DNA of 64,000 nucleotides, from assembly GCA_040396955.1 (NCBI GenBank), contig JBBAWX010000003.1, forward strand, positions 62,001 through 126,000, given 5' to 3'. Below the pieces are notes generated by a model. That model worked only from the letters and a program-made list of their open reading frames with translations, was not told the origin of the DNA and did no database searches. The position numbers and the translations under genes are program-made. The DNA comes from UBA965 sp040396955 (GTDB taxonomy: Bacteria; Chloroflexota; Chloroflexia; Chloroflexales; Roseiflexaceae). Shown one piece after another: positions 17,302 through 27,509 of the stretch; position 1 is the first letter of the stretch; each line of letters starts with the position of its first letter.

Positions 17302-18828
17302 CTACGGCAGCGGTGCAACCGTCACACTACGGACATATTCGGTAACACTCGCCTGGATTGGCTCTAGGATGATGGCCGGGTAGAGACCAATTACGAGCAT
17401 CGCTACCACCAACAGGCTCAGTACCACTAAGTCACTTCGATTGGCCTCGGCAATGCCACCCTGCTCTGGTACCGCCCCCATGAAGACAATGCGGTACATG
17501 TGCAACAAATAGGCGGCCGACAAGATGACACCAATGACGGCGAAAAAGGCGAAGCCGTAGCCAAGGTGTGGTGAAAGCCACGTGCCCTGTAATGCCAAGT
17601 ATTCCCCAATGAAACCGTTCAATCCAGGTACACCAATCGATGCGAGCACTACAACCAAGGCCAACGAGCCGAATTTGGGTGCGGATAGCCAGACACCCGA
17701 AAAGGCGGCACTGTCGCGGCTCCCACCAGCGCGGGCCAATATGCCCACGATCAAGAACAAGGCACCGGTGGTCAACCCGCTGTTGATCATGGTCACGAGT
17801 GCCCCATTGACGCCTTCAACGGTGTTGGAGAAAATCCCCAGCATCACGAAGCCGAGGTGGCTGATGGTGGCAAACGAAAGTACCAACTTCAGGTCGCTTT
17901 GTCCAAATGCGATAATGCCGGCGTAGATGATGCCGATTACCGCCAATGCGCCAATGGCAGGTGCCGCCCAGGCAGCTGCGTTGGGGAACAACGGCACCGC
18001 AAAGCGCAAGAATCCGAACGCTCCCACCTTCAACAACAAACCGGCAATGTCGACGCCGCCGTGGTCTGGGGTAGCTGCTTGCGTCTGGGGCATCCAGGTG
18101 TGGAACGGCCACAGCGGTGTCTTGATGGCGAATGCCAAGAAGAAGCCAGCAAACAAAATGCGCTCAATGGAGCTTTCAAAACTCACCGTGCCCGAACGAA
18201 TCGCGCCACTCAATGCGACGCTGTCGAAGGTCAGTACCCCACTCTGCTGGTAGGTCATGACGACGAGACCAGCAATGCTCATTAGCATGAAGACCGAGCC
18301 AACGAATGGATAGACAAAGAACTTGATGGCAGCTGTGCGCCGGTCGGCATTCCCGTAGAGCGCAACAAGCACTGCCGTGGGAATGAGCGTCAACTCAAAA
18401 AAGACATAGAACAACAATAGGTCGGTAGCCACAAATGCGCCGATGAGGGCCCCTGATAGCATGAGCATCAGCGCGTAGTACGCCCGTTGATTGCTCCCGG
18501 ACTGCTGACGTGACGCCCACAGCCCAAGTGGCAACAAAAGACTGGCAAGCACGATCATCCAAACATTGATGCCGTCAAGCCCGACTGCATAGCGCATTCC
18601 CATTGCAGGGAACCAATCTGCAGTATCGACCAGCTGATACCCGAGTGCGGGTTGCATTGAGCTGACTGCGATACCTGCGAGTACCACGTTGATTGCACTG
18701 ACCACCCAGGCCAGCATGCGTTGGAGTGTGGTGGCGCTTTTGGGCGTCACAAACACTACCAGTGCGCCGATGAGCGGTGTGGCAATCATGAGTGATAGCA
18801 AAGGAAATCCTAAGTGATTCACGAACAC
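17302..18828 (-). CDS. nuoM: NADH-quinone oxidoreductase subunit M
   Basis: Proton-pumping antiporter-like subunit of complex I, 508 residues with about 14 membrane helices. Diagnostic segments are FELTLIPTAVLVALYG (with the key membrane glutamate), KTPLWPFHTWMPQTQA and SHLGFVMLGIFS, then GVPGLNGFIGEYLALQG. The start is a GTG at 18828 or at 18822 (GTGGGG nearby); there is no good ATG before residue 14. It sits 34 bases after nuoL and 47 before nuoN. Confidence 0.95.
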   Translation of the reverse strand: MFVNHLGFPLLSLMIATPLIGALVVFVTPKSATTLQRMLAWVVSAINVVLAGIAVSSMQPALGYQLVDTADWFPAMGMRYAVGLDGINVWMIVLASLLLPLGLWASRQQSGSNQRAYYALMLMLSGALIGAFVATDLLLFYVFFELTLIPTAVLVALYGNADRRTAAIKFFVYPFVGSVFMLMSIAGLVVMTYQQSGVLTFDSVALSGAIRSGTVSFESSIERILFAGFFLAFAIKTPLWPFHTWMPQTQAATPDHGGVDIAGLLLKVGAFGFLRFAVPLFPNAAAWAAPAIGALAVIGIIYAGIIAFGQSDLKLVLSFATISHLGFVMLGIFSNTVEGVNGALVTMINSGLTTGALFLIVGILARAGGSRDSAAFSGVWLSAPKFGSLALVVVLASIGVPGLNGFIGEYLALQGTWLSPHLGYGFAFFAVIGVILSAAYLLHMYRIVFMGAVPEQGGIAEANRSDLVVLSLLVVAMLVIGLYPAIILEPIQASVTEYVRSVTVAPLP

Positions 18829-18862
18829 CCCACAACCAGGAGCGGCTTGTGCCGCCTCCCGA

Positions 18863-20830
18863 CTACGCGCCGAATACGACGTACCCTACTACGATGACCA
18901 CACCCACAAAAAACACCAATGCATAGCTACGCACGTTGCCGTTTTGGGCATGTGCGCCCAGGCGAGCGAGCTTGCCCGCAAGGCCGGCCGTGCCCTCTAC
19001 CAAGATTCCGTCAACTGCCTGTTGGTCGACTACGCGATACATGAAGCGTGAAAACGCCCGATATGGCTTGACAAGAAAACGAGTGTAGACATAATCGACA
19101 CCCCAGCCCAATTCGAACCCTTTCCAGATGTCGCCCATGTAGTAGTGCGCCGGGTCTTCTTCGCCGGCTCGAATCTGGCTCCGGTCCATGCGATTGTAGA
19201 TCCAGTACCCCAGGTATCCGCTTCCGGCAGCCAACAAGGTGGTGATGGCTGCGAAAATCCCCATGTTGAGGGTGAACAGCTCGGTCTCCTCGTGTAGCAC
19301 GGGGTGAAGCCAGTCGTGGAGCCAATGCACTCCAGGGATGTTGAGAATGCCAGCGATGATGGCGCCGCCTGCGAGCAGGTACAACGGCCATTTCATGCTC
19401 CCCAAATCCTCGTGGGGGTGCAGATCGTCATCCCGAGCTTCTCCGCCAAAGGTCAATGCAATCTGACGACCCATGTAAAAGGCAGTCAGCAACGAGCTGA
19501 AGATGAGCATGATGGTGATGTTGTAGTTTTGTGCGAAGTACCAGCCGTGAGCAAGAATTTCGTCTTTGCTCCAGAAGCCGGCAAACGGGAAGATCCCTGC
19601 GAGTGCCAAGGCACCAAGCAGATAGATGCGATAGACGGTGGGCATGCTCTTGCGGAGACCACCCATGCGGCGCATGTCTTGGACTTCGTGGAGCCCGTGG
19701 ATGATGGCACCACTCCCCAAAAACAACAGCGCCTTGAAGACACCGTGCGTGAGCAGGTGGAAGATGGCGGCGGTGTATGCGCCCATACCGGCGGCCGCAA
19801 TCATGAACCCGAGCTGTGAAATGGTCGAATACGCCAAGACACGCTTGATGTCGAATTGCGTGAGCGCAGCAGTTGCGCCAATCAAGGCGGTGAAACCGCC
19901 AATCACGGTGACCCAGCCGGCTGCATCGGTGGCGAGGTCAAAGACGATGTGCGTGCGCACAATCAGGTAGACGCCTGCGGTGACCATGGTTGCAGCGTGG
20001 ATGAGTGCTGACACAGGCGTGGGGCCGGCCATGGCATCAGGGAGCCATACGAAGAGTGGGGCTTGCGCTGACTTCCCGGTTACACCGAGCAGCATCAACA
20101 TGCCGATGGCGCTAACCACACCGATTGAGCCCAGTATGCTCACATTGACACTGACAAACGAAACCTCGGTGACTTTGTTCAAAAAGCCGGATTCGCCATC
20201 AGCGCCAAAAAACGACAATGTGCCGAAGTATGAGACGATGAGCAACATCGCCAAAATCAGCCCGGCGTCGCCGACACGATTGGCAACGAAGGCCTTGGCG
20301 GCTGCCTCGCTGGGCACAATGCCCGGAGCGACACTCTTGCGATCGAAGTAGTGACCGATCAGCAAAAACGAACAGAGACCGACGCCTTCCCACCCCAAAA
20401 AGAGCAAGAGCAGGTTGTCGGCCATCACGAGCATCAGCATCGAGAAGACAAACAGGTTCAAGTAGGCGAAGTAACGAGCGGGACGAGCATCACCGTGCAT
20501 GTAGCTCATCGAGTAGATGTGGATGAGCGCACCGACACCCGTAATCAGGAGCACCATCACGGCTGTGAGTGGGTCAAACAACAACCCCATCGACACCGTC
20601 AGGTTGCCGACACTCAACCAATCCCACAACGTCACCGTCAGGCGCCGCGATTCTTCGGGGAGTGCTGCTAAGTCGATGACCGCATAAAGGGCCACCCCAA
20701 ATGCCGCCAACACGCTGGCGCTCGCCAGGAACCCGTTGGCGCGTTCGTTGCGGACGACCAGTGCATTCAGCAAAAAGCCGATGAGTGGCAGTGCCGGGAT
20801 GAGGGCAATGTACCAAGAGAGTTGCATCAT
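18863..20830 (-). CDS. nuoL: NADH-quinone oxidoreductase subunit L
   Basis: The largest antiporter-like subunit of complex I, which also bears the long lateral helix. It has 655 residues. Recognisable parts are GWEGVGLCSFLLIGHYF, SAQAPLFVWLPDAMAGPTPV, SALIHAATMVTAGVYL, STISQLGFMIAA and LLTHGVFKALLFLGSG. The C-terminal region (residues ~500-655) includes the extra helix and a final membrane anchor. I place the start at the tandem ATG ATG at 20830/20827, since the frame upstream lacks a ribosome site. Confidence 0.95.
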   Translation of the reverse strand: MMQLSWYIALIPALPLIGFLLNALVVRNERANGFLASASVLAAFGVALYAVIDLAALPEESRRLTVTLWDWLSVGNLTVSMGLLFDPLTAVMVLLITGVGALIHIYSMSYMHGDARPARYFAYLNLFVFSMLMLVMADNLLLLFLGWEGVGLCSFLLIGHYFDRKSVAPGIVPSEAAAKAFVANRVGDAGLILAMLLIVSYFGTLSFFGADGESGFLNKVTEVSFVSVNVSILGSIGVVSAIGMLMLLGVTGKSAQAPLFVWLPDAMAGPTPVSALIHAATMVTAGVYLIVRTHIVFDLATDAAGWVTVIGGFTALIGATAALTQFDIKRVLAYSTISQLGFMIAAAGMGAYTAAIFHLLTHGVFKALLFLGSGAIIHGLHEVQDMRRMGGLRKSMPTVYRIYLLGALALAGIFPFAGFWSKDEILAHGWYFAQNYNITIMLIFSSLLTAFYMGRQIALTFGGEARDDDLHPHEDLGSMKWPLYLLAGGAIIAGILNIPGVHWLHDWLHPVLHEETELFTLNMGIFAAITTLLAAGSGYLGYWIYNRMDRSQIRAGEEDPAHYYMGDIWKGFELGWGVDYVYTRFLVKPYRAFSRFMYRVVDQQAVDGILVEGTAGLAGKLARLGAHAQNGNVRSYALVFFVGVVIVVGYVVFGA

Positions 20831-20875
20831 GAGCTGCTCTGCATTCGTTAGCCGTGCAAGCACGGTTGACGGATC

Positions 20876-21178
20876 CTATCCTTTCAAACTGGTCATGGTA
20901 TCGATGTTGGTGGTGCGCTTCTGGCGGAAAATCATCACCAACAAGGCCAACCCTACGGCGACTTCGGCGGCGGCCACCGTGATTACGAAGAAGACCATAA
21001 TCTGCGCATCGACCGATTGCCACTGATTGGCAAAGGTGACCAACGCCAGATTGGCCGAGTTCAACATCAGCTCGACTGACATGAAGACCATGAGCGCACT
21101 GCGTCGGAGTAATACCCCAAGCACCCCAATCGTGAACAGCAGCGCGCTGAGACCGATGTACATCGCGGTCGGAATCAT
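20876..21178 (-). CDS. nuoK: NADH-quinone oxidoreductase subunit K
   Basis: A small 100-residue membrane subunit of complex I with three helices and the two conserved membrane glutamates (VFMSVELMLNSANLALV and VAAAEVAVGLALLV). The ATG at 21178 follows GTGGAGG by 5 bases; the GTG within that site at 21190 is a less likely start. It overlaps nothing and sits 11 bases after nuoJ. Confidence 0.95.
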   Translation of the reverse strand: MIPTAMYIGLSALLFTIGVLGVLLRRSALMVFMSVELMLNSANLALVTFANQWQSVDAQIMVFFVITVAAAEVAVGLALLVMIFRQKRTTNIDTMTSLKG

Positions 21179-21189
21179 CAAGACCTCCA

Positions 21190-21684
21190 CTAACTACGCC
21201 GCTGATGCAGTGTGACTACGCCGATGAGCGCAGTAAGCAGCACAAAGGCAGCGACTTCAAAGGGGAATAGATGCGTGCTGAACAATGATTGTGCGATTTG
21301 CGTGGGCGAAGCAAAGCTCTGGGCCTGCTCGCCAACCTGCTGTGTTGCTGGAGTCATCAACATGTAGATGACCTCCCCCACCAACAACGCCGCCATTATG
21401 AGCGCTACCGGGGTCTGCCAGCGTAGCGCACTTGATTCATCTTCGTCGCGTTCGGCCCCCAACAGCATCACCACAAACAAGAAGAGCACGATGATGGCTC
21501 CCGCATAGACGATGAGCTGTACCGCAAACAAAAACGGCGCCTGGAGCAACAGGTACAACACGGCAATTGCGCCGAAATTGAGCAACAAGAAGAGCGCGCT
21601 GTGCACCGCATTCTTGCTGACGAGCATGGCGATTGCTCCAATCAGAGCCACAATCGCAGTCACGCTAAATAAGACCAACTCCAT
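21190..21684 (-). CDS. nuoJ: NADH-quinone oxidoreductase subunit J
   Basis: A membrane subunit of complex I with five helices, 164 residues. The family pattern SKNAVHSALFLLLNFGAIAVLYLLL is visible in pieces, followed by QLIVYAGAIIVLFLFVVMLL with the pi-bulge helix TMH3. It is encoded between nuoI and nuoK with 11-12 base gaps, the normal order. Confidence 0.95.
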   Translation of the reverse strand: MELVLFSVTAIVALIGAIAMLVSKNAVHSALFLLLNFGAIAVLYLLLQAPFLFAVQLIVYAGAIIVLFLFVVMLLGAERDEDESSALRWQTPVALIMAALLVGEVIYMLMTPATQQVGEQAQSFASPTQIAQSLFSTHLFPFEVAAFVLLTALIGVVTLHQRRS

Positions 21685-21696
21685 GCATGCCCCCTA

Positions 21697-22194
21697 CTAC
21701 AGATCAATCTGTGCCGGCGGACTTGGGCGCCGGTCTAGCTGTTGCAACACTGGTGGAATCTCACCATGCCCTTGATCAATGGGTACGAGCAACATCGACT
21801 TGTCATAAATGGCCGATTTACGGTCATAAAACGAAAGCTCGTATTGGTGCTCGAGCACGATTGCATTGGTGGGGCAGGCATCTTCACAGTACCCACAAAA
21901 AATACACCGGAGCATGTTGATTTCGTAGCGGGCCGCATAGCGCTCGCCAGGGGAATTGGGTTGATTGCGATCGTTTTCGGCAGGTACGACCAAAATGGCG
22001 TCTGCAGGACATGCTGCCGCACACAACGAACACCCGATACACCGCTCCATGCCGTTACTGAATCGCTTCAGTTGATGTCGGCCACGGAAGCGCTCGCGAA
22101 CCGGACGCTTGACTTCCGGGTACTCCACCGTGACAGGCTTCTTAAATAGGTACTTGAGCGTAGTGCCCAATCCTTTGAAAAATGCGCCGAGCAT
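21697..22194 (-). CDS. nuoI: NADH-quinone oxidoreductase subunit I
   Basis: Carries iron-sulfur clusters N6a and N6b, which pass electrons toward quinone in complex I. The 165-residue protein has two ferredoxin motifs, RCIGCSLCAAACPADAI and RCIFCGYCEDACPTNAI, so all eight cysteine ligands are present. The N-terminal helix MLGAFFKGLGTTLKYLFKKP anchors it to the membrane. I chose the ATG at 22194 with AGAGAGG upstream; the longer open frame to 22266 would overlap nuoH. Confidence 0.96.
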   Translation of the reverse strand: MLGAFFKGLGTTLKYLFKKPVTVEYPEVKRPVRERFRGRHQLKRFSNGMERCIGCSLCAAACPADAILVVPAENDRNQPNSPGERYAARYEINMLRCIFCGYCEDACPTNAIVLEHQYELSFYDRKSAIYDKSMLLVPIDQGHGEIPPVLQQLDRRPSPPAQIDL

Positions 22195-22204
22195 GAGAAC
22201 CTCT

Positions 22205-23416
22205 CTAGTTACCGGTCCCGGCACGCACGAGACGCACACTGCGCTTGGCGTGTTTGGGGGCGGCAATCACGGTAGTAACCACTACCACAACGACTCCGAA
22301 GGCAAACATGATGACATTGGCAATCATACCACCCGTGGGCATGACAACCCCGATGATGGCCGTGGCCACGACGTTGAGCAATGCCATAGGCATCAAAATC
22401 TTCCAGCCGAGGTTCATCAGTTGGTCGTAGCGTACCCGAGGGGTGGTCGCACGGACCCAGACCGACAAGAACGACAAGACGGTCGTCTTCAACAAGAATG
22501 CCCCGAGCGTCAATAACCCTTGTACTGTGTTGGCAACCGTGTCACCGGAGCTCTCGCGCAACGATGCCACCAAGGTGTCAATGCCTGGGAAGTTGCCGCC
22601 GCCCAAGAAGAGCGCAACGGCAATGGCGTTCATGGCCACGAGTTTGATGTACTCCGACATGAAAAAGAGCGCAAATTTCATGGAGCCGTATTCGGTGTTG
22701 TAACCACCGACCAGTTCTTGCTCGGCTTCGACAAGGTCGAACGGCGAACGCACGACTTCGGCCGTGCTCGCCACCAAAAAGATGACGAACGCCAAAAACT
22801 GCGGCACGATGTTCCACATCAGACCTTGGCCGGCCACAATCTCCTCGGTGCGGAAGGTGCCGTTTTGCATGACAACTGCCAAAATGGCCAACCCGAGCGC
22901 CAATTCGTATGAAATGACCTGTGCCGACGCGCGTACCCCACCAATCATGGAGTACTTGTTGTTGGAGGCCCAGCCGGCAATTGCAATGCCGTATACCCCA
23001 ATCGAAGTGACTGCGAGCAAGTAGAGCACGCCCACATCAACCGGTGCATAGTGCAACCAGTTGCCACCTAAGCCGTCTGGCCAACTCCCCAGTGGGATGC
23101 CGACCCAGATAATCAGCGCCGGGATGACTGCAAACCCGGGGGCGATCAGGTAGACCCATTTGTCGGCCTTTTCAGGGATGACGTCTTCTTTGAAAAAGAG
23201 CTTGACAGCATCAGCAGCAGGCTGCAAAAATCCACCAAAGAATTTTTTGCCGCCCGGCAATGGGATGTATCCGGCGCGGTTGGGGCCGATACGGTTTTGG
23301 AATCGTGCGAGCAAGCGTCGCTCAAAGAGCGTGAAGTAGGCGAAGAGCGTGGTGGCAGCCAACGCCAGTACCAGACAACGCACCAGCAGGATGAGTATGT
23401 CGATCCAGAATTCCAT
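22205..23416 (-). CDS. nuoH: NADH-quinone oxidoreductase subunit H
   Basis: Membrane subunit of complex I that helps form the quinone chamber, 403 residues with eight or more helices. It shows RRLLARFQNRIGPNRAG, QPAADAVKLFFKED, GWASNNKYSMIGGVRASAQ and AEQELVGGYNTEYGSM. AGGAGGA lies 7 bases before the ATG at 23416 but only 1 base before the alternative ATG at 23422, which decides the start. It is followed by nuoI with a 10-base gap. Confidence 0.96.
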   Translation of the reverse strand: MEFWIDILILLVRCLVLALAATTLFAYFTLFERRLLARFQNRIGPNRAGYIPLPGGKKFFGGFLQPAADAVKLFFKEDVIPEKADKWVYLIAPGFAVIPALIIWVGIPLGSWPDGLGGNWLHYAPVDVGVLYLLAVTSIGVYGIAIAGWASNNKYSMIGGVRASAQVISYELALGLAILAVVMQNGTFRTEEIVAGQGLMWNIVPQFLAFVIFLVASTAEVVRSPFDLVEAEQELVGGYNTEYGSMKFALFFMSEYIKLVAMNAIAVALFLGGGNFPGIDTLVASLRESSGDTVANTVQGLLTLGAFLLKTTVLSFLSVWVRATTPRVRYDQLMNLGWKILMPMALLNVVATAIIGVVMPTGGMIANVIMFAFGVVVVVVTTVIAAPKHAKRSVRLVRAGTGN

Positions 23417-23439
23417 GCACATTCCTCCTCAGCGCCCTG

Positions 23440-26118
23440 CTATTCGGCGCGCCGTACGGATACTCGAGTATATGCGCCGAGTGCCAAGCTCAGCGGTGCC
23501 CCCGCCACAGCCGGCAACAAGACGTGACCTTCGGCCAATCCACCGTCAACCCGGGCTGGAATCAACGCACTGCCGACTGGCGTCGTCAGTACGACCTCTT
23601 GCCCATCGCTCATCCCGTAGCGCTGCGCATCAGCCTGTGAAATAATCACATGCGCTGGAATTTGCCGGGTGCTCAACTTGGAACCAATGCTCCACGCTCC
23701 GTTGTCGTAGGCTCGGACCGGTACCTGCATCAGCATCGTAAATTCACCCTTGCCAGCGAAGCTGACTGGCGCCACCGCACTGACAAACAACGGTGCGTTG
23801 TGGTCGTCGGCTGCGCTCGGGATTTGGATGCCGTTGCCCTCAGTGTTGGTATATGAAGTGCCATCGTAGTAGAATTGCTCGTTGACTTGGCGACCCCATG
23901 ACTGGGCAGTCAGGCCGAGGCTGGTGTAGCTGATGTGTGCAAAGCGCTTGTTGCTTTGCGCAATTTCATCACTGACATCACTTGCAACTAGGTAGCCCCA
24001 CCCAGAGGCCACCGCTGCCCGTCCGGTGCTGACAGCTACGTGTGCGTGCTCTGCAATGGTGGCACACACCTGCCACGTGGGAATCATGGCACTGTCCGGG
24101 GTTGGTACTGCCGCCCGGAAGCGCTGGACTCGGCGTTCGGCGTTGGTAAGAGTGCCGTCATGCTCGGTGATAGCCATGAGTGGCAATACCACGTCGGCAC
24201 GTTTGGCCGTCTCGGTCATGAACATCGACTGCACCGCCACGAATCCGTGGTTGCTGATATGCTCGATGGCCTGGGCTGCACGATCACTTTGCCCGGCTGG
24301 GTCGAGCCCAACGATGAAGAGGGCGCGCACTTTGTCGTGCTCGGCCTGCTCCCACATCTGCTGTGCACTATAGCCACCCTTGCCTGGGCGTACCCCAAGC
24401 GCAATTGCAGCCACGGTGTTGGCACCTTCGCTCAAGCCGATGATGCCGTTGTTGGCACTGCCACATTTGCCGGTCACCATGGCGGCAGTCGCCAAGTTGG
24501 CAGTCACGCTGGCACCGATTTGTAGGGCCGTGCGGCCATACATGATGATGGCATTACTGGCCGCCATGTAGGCATCGACGACCCGCTGGAGGTGACTGGC
24601 ACTGATGCCTGCGCTTTGGAGTAGCGCATCGAGCTGGTATCCGTTGAGCTGGGTACGCAGTTCGTCTAGATTGCGGAGGCGCCGATCAAAGCCACGCTCA
24701 ACCTGTGCAGCAACGACCTGTTTGAGGAACGCCATTGCAAAGGCGCTTTCACCACCTGGAGCAACCCGCAGATCACTGCTAGCCGATTTCCCCAACTTGG
24801 TCGCAAACGAATTGACGACATGCACTTGTCCGCCACGGCTCTGAATGCCACGGAGGCGGAGTACGTAGACTGGGGCTTCTTCTTCGGGATCAGCACCAAC
24901 GACGATGACTGCGGTGCCCTTGCCGAGTGTGGTCAGATTGGTGTCGACCCCTACACCCGCTTGGAGTGCGCTCTCGTCGATGTGTGGGTCGGTGGCAAGC
25001 CCCGGGCGATGATCGATCGACGGGCTACCGTAGACGTCGCTGAGCAACTTGCGGAAGGCGTAGAGGTCTTCGTTGGCAACGCTGTCACTGATGAGACCAC
25101 CGACGGCCGCACCACCAGAGCGCTCGGCTGTGGTTGCCAAGTTGTTGGCAATCCGCAACAACGCATCTTCCCAGGTCGATTCGACAAGTTTGCCGTTGTG
25201 CCGAATGAGAGGCTTGGTGATGCGCGTCTCACTCTCGGTGTAGCGCATACCCATGCGACCTTTGTCGCACAGCCAAATTTCGTTGACGTTGTCGTTTTCA
25301 CGAGGCATGACGCGCATCAACTTGTTGTGGCGAGCGTCAATGCTGAGGTTACACCCGACCGCACAGTGCGTGCACACGCTTGGCGTGCTACGCACCTCCC
25401 AGACCCGCGAGCGGAAGCGGAAGTCGGCACTGGTGAGTGCGCCTACTGGACAAATGTCGGTCGTGTTGCCCGAAAACTTCGAGTCGAAGCCGGGGTCCGA
25501 CTTCGAGATGATTTCCCAGGCGCGACCACGGTTGTCGAACCCGAGCACCGGATCGCCGGCGACATCATCTTGGAAGCGCACACAGCGTGAGCAGAGAATG
25601 CAGCGCTCGCGGTCGAGGTAGATGACGTCGCTGAGCTTAATCGGCTTCTCGAAGTGCACTTTGTCGGAGTAGTCGAAACGTGACACTTCGGGCCCCCACT
25701 GCATGGTAAGGTTCTGCAAGGGGCACTCACCGCCTTTGTCGCAGACCGGGCAGTCGAGTGGGTGCGAGGTCAACAAAAACTCCAGCACGCCCCGCTGGGC
25801 GAACTTCACTTTGTCGGTGTTGGTCTTGACCACCATGCCGTCTGAAACGGGGGTCACACACGCCGGTTGGAGTTTGTTCATCATCAGGGCAAGTTGTGGT
25901 TGCCCATCAGGGCCCAGGACGACTTGGCGTGTGGCCGGGTCAATGCGTGGGGTCCACACTTCTACCAAGCACATGCGGCACATGCCGACCGGCTTGAGTT
26001 TGGGGTGATAACAAAACACAGGGATGGCAACTTCAACCGTCCGTGCCGCATCGACGAGGTTCGTCCCGGCAGGTACGCTGACTGTGTGTCCATCAATGAT
26101 GAGATTCACGTCTGGCAT
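23440..26118 (-). CDS. nuoG: NADH-quinone oxidoreductase subunit G
   Basis: The large iron-sulfur subunit of the peripheral arm, 892 residues. The N-terminus holds the 2Fe-2S site (PVFCYHPKLKPVGMCRMCLVE), the HxxxCxxCxxxxxC site for N5 (HPLDCPVCDKGGEC) and the 4Fe-4S site CILCSRCVRF. A further CTHCAVGCN motif near residue 235 matches the extra N7 cluster found in some bacteria. The rest is a molybdopterin-oxidoreductase-like domain that binds no Mo in this family. The ribosome site is AGGAG before the ATG. Confidence 0.95.
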   Translation of the reverse strand: MPDVNLIIDGHTVSVPAGTNLVDAARTVEVAIPVFCYHPKLKPVGMCRMCLVEVWTPRIDPATRQVVLGPDGQPQLALMMNKLQPACVTPVSDGMVVKTNTDKVKFAQRGVLEFLLTSHPLDCPVCDKGGECPLQNLTMQWGPEVSRFDYSDKVHFEKPIKLSDVIYLDRERCILCSRCVRFQDDVAGDPVLGFDNRGRAWEIISKSDPGFDSKFSGNTTDICPVGALTSADFRFRSRVWEVRSTPSVCTHCAVGCNLSIDARHNKLMRVMPRENDNVNEIWLCDKGRMGMRYTESETRITKPLIRHNGKLVESTWEDALLRIANNLATTAERSGGAAVGGLISDSVANEDLYAFRKLLSDVYGSPSIDHRPGLATDPHIDESALQAGVGVDTNLTTLGKGTAVIVVGADPEEEAPVYVLRLRGIQSRGGQVHVVNSFATKLGKSASSDLRVAPGGESAFAMAFLKQVVAAQVERGFDRRLRNLDELRTQLNGYQLDALLQSAGISASHLQRVVDAYMAASNAIIMYGRTALQIGASVTANLATAAMVTGKCGSANNGIIGLSEGANTVAAIALGVRPGKGGYSAQQMWEQAEHDKVRALFIVGLDPAGQSDRAAQAIEHISNHGFVAVQSMFMTETAKRADVVLPLMAITEHDGTLTNAERRVQRFRAAVPTPDSAMIPTWQVCATIAEHAHVAVSTGRAAVASGWGYLVASDVSDEIAQSNKRFAHISYTSLGLTAQSWGRQVNEQFYYDGTSYTNTEGNGIQIPSAADDHNAPLFVSAVAPVSFAGKGEFTMLMQVPVRAYDNGAWSIGSKLSTRQIPAHVIISQADAQRYGMSDGQEVVLTTPVGSALIPARVDGGLAEGHVLLPAVAGAPLSLALGAYTRVSVRRAE

Positions 26119-26157
26119 CGTTCTCCTACTCCTGGCTGACTGTTGGGCAGTCGAGCA

Positions 26158-27450
26158 CTAGTGCGTCGTGGTGAGCGGAATCGTATATCGTGCGGGTGAC
26201 TGTGCCAGTGCCGCTTCGAACTCTTGTGGGAAGAGCTTGAGTGCACTGCGAATCGGCACGACCGCACTCTCACCGAGCAAACAGAAACAGTTGCCGGCCA
26301 TCTGATTGTAGACATCGTGAAGCTTGCCGATGTCGCGTTGTTGTGCGCCACCATAGGTGAACCGATGGAGTGTCTTGACGAGGTAGTGGGTGCCCTCACG
26401 GCACGGGGTACATTTGCCACACGACTCGTGTTTGAAGAATTCATCCATCTTGAAGGCCAACTCGACCGCACTCACGGTCTCGTCGAGAATGATGACCCCT
26501 CCCGATCCGAGCATGGTGCCGGCTGCCGCCAATGATTCGTAGTCCATGGCGGTGTCGAGGTGTGCCTCGGTCAACCATGCAGCTGATGCGCCACCCGGTA
26601 CGATGATTTTGACCTTGCGGTCCTCACGCATGCCACCCGCGTAGTCGTAGATGAGCTCGCGTAGTGTGGTACCAAATGGCACTTCGTAGTTGCCCGGTTT
26701 GCGCACATGCCCAGATACCGAAAACACCTTGGTGCCAGGGCTCTTTTCGGTGCCATGTGAGCGGTACCATTCGACACCCTTGAGCACAATCCGGGGCACG
26801 TTGGTCAGTGTCTCAACGTTGTTGATGATGGTCGGCTTGCCGTACAAACCAGCCACCGCCGGGAACGGCGGTTTGAGGCGTGGTTGACCGATTTTGCCCT
26901 CGAGGGACTCCATCAGTGCGGTTTCTTCGCCACAAATATAGGCACCGGCACCACGACTGACCACAATGTCGATGGTTTTGTTGCTCCCAAAGACGTTTTT
27001 GCCCAAGAAACCGCGAGCGGTTGCATCGGCAATGGCCTGCTCGAGTCGCCGTGCTCCAGCCGCAAACTCACCGCGAATGTAGATGAAGGCCTTTTCACAT
27101 TCGATGGCGTATGCGGCAAGCGCCACCCCCTCAATGAGTTGGTGCGGGTTACGATCGATGATTTGGTGATTGTTGAATGTCCCGGGCTCGCTCTCGTCTG
27201 CATTACAGCAGAGATATCGTGGGAAGGAATCTTTGGGCAAAAATCCCCACTTTACGCCCGTGGGGAAGCCGGCACCACCGCGCCCGCGGAGCCCCGCATC
27301 TTTCACTACCGTGATAATATCCGCTGGAGTCTTGCTCGTGACAGCCATCCGGAGTGCTTCGTACCCCTCATGCTGAATATAGACTTCTATATCAGCAATA
27401 TTCGGTACATCTTGGTCGCGTAAGACGACGTGTTCTGTAATTGGCGGCAT
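26158..27450 (-). CDS. nuoF: NADH-quinone oxidoreductase subunit F (NADH/FMN-binding)
   Basis: Oxidises NADH and feeds electrons through FMN and cluster N3 into complex I. The 430-residue protein has the FMN/NADH loop GLRGRGGAGFPTGVKW, GAGAYICGEETALMESLEG and the N3 ligands SCGKCTPCREGT with the distant cysteine in AGNCFCLLGE. I chose the ATG at 27450 (GTAGG upstream) giving MPPITEHVVLRD. It is the first gene of this operon; nuoE, its usual partner, is not next to it. Confidence 0.96.
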   Translation of the reverse strand: MPPITEHVVLRDQDVPNIADIEVYIQHEGYEALRMAVTSKTPADIITVVKDAGLRGRGGAGFPTGVKWGFLPKDSFPRYLCCNADESEPGTFNNHQIIDRNPHQLIEGVALAAYAIECEKAFIYIRGEFAAGARRLEQAIADATARGFLGKNVFGSNKTIDIVVSRGAGAYICGEETALMESLEGKIGQPRLKPPFPAVAGLYGKPTIINNVETLTNVPRIVLKGVEWYRSHGTEKSPGTKVFSVSGHVRKPGNYEVPFGTTLRELIYDYAGGMREDRKVKIIVPGGASAAWLTEAHLDTAMDYESLAAAGTMLGSGGVIILDETVSAVELAFKMDEFFKHESCGKCTPCREGTHYLVKTLHRFTYGGAQQRDIGKLHDVYNQMAGNCFCLLGESAVVPIRSALKLFPQEFEAALAQSPARYTIPLTTTH

Positions 27451-27509
27451 AGGTAACCTACTAGCTTTGCAAAGCGCCTGTAATCTGGACATGCCGATTG
27501 ACGGGCATT

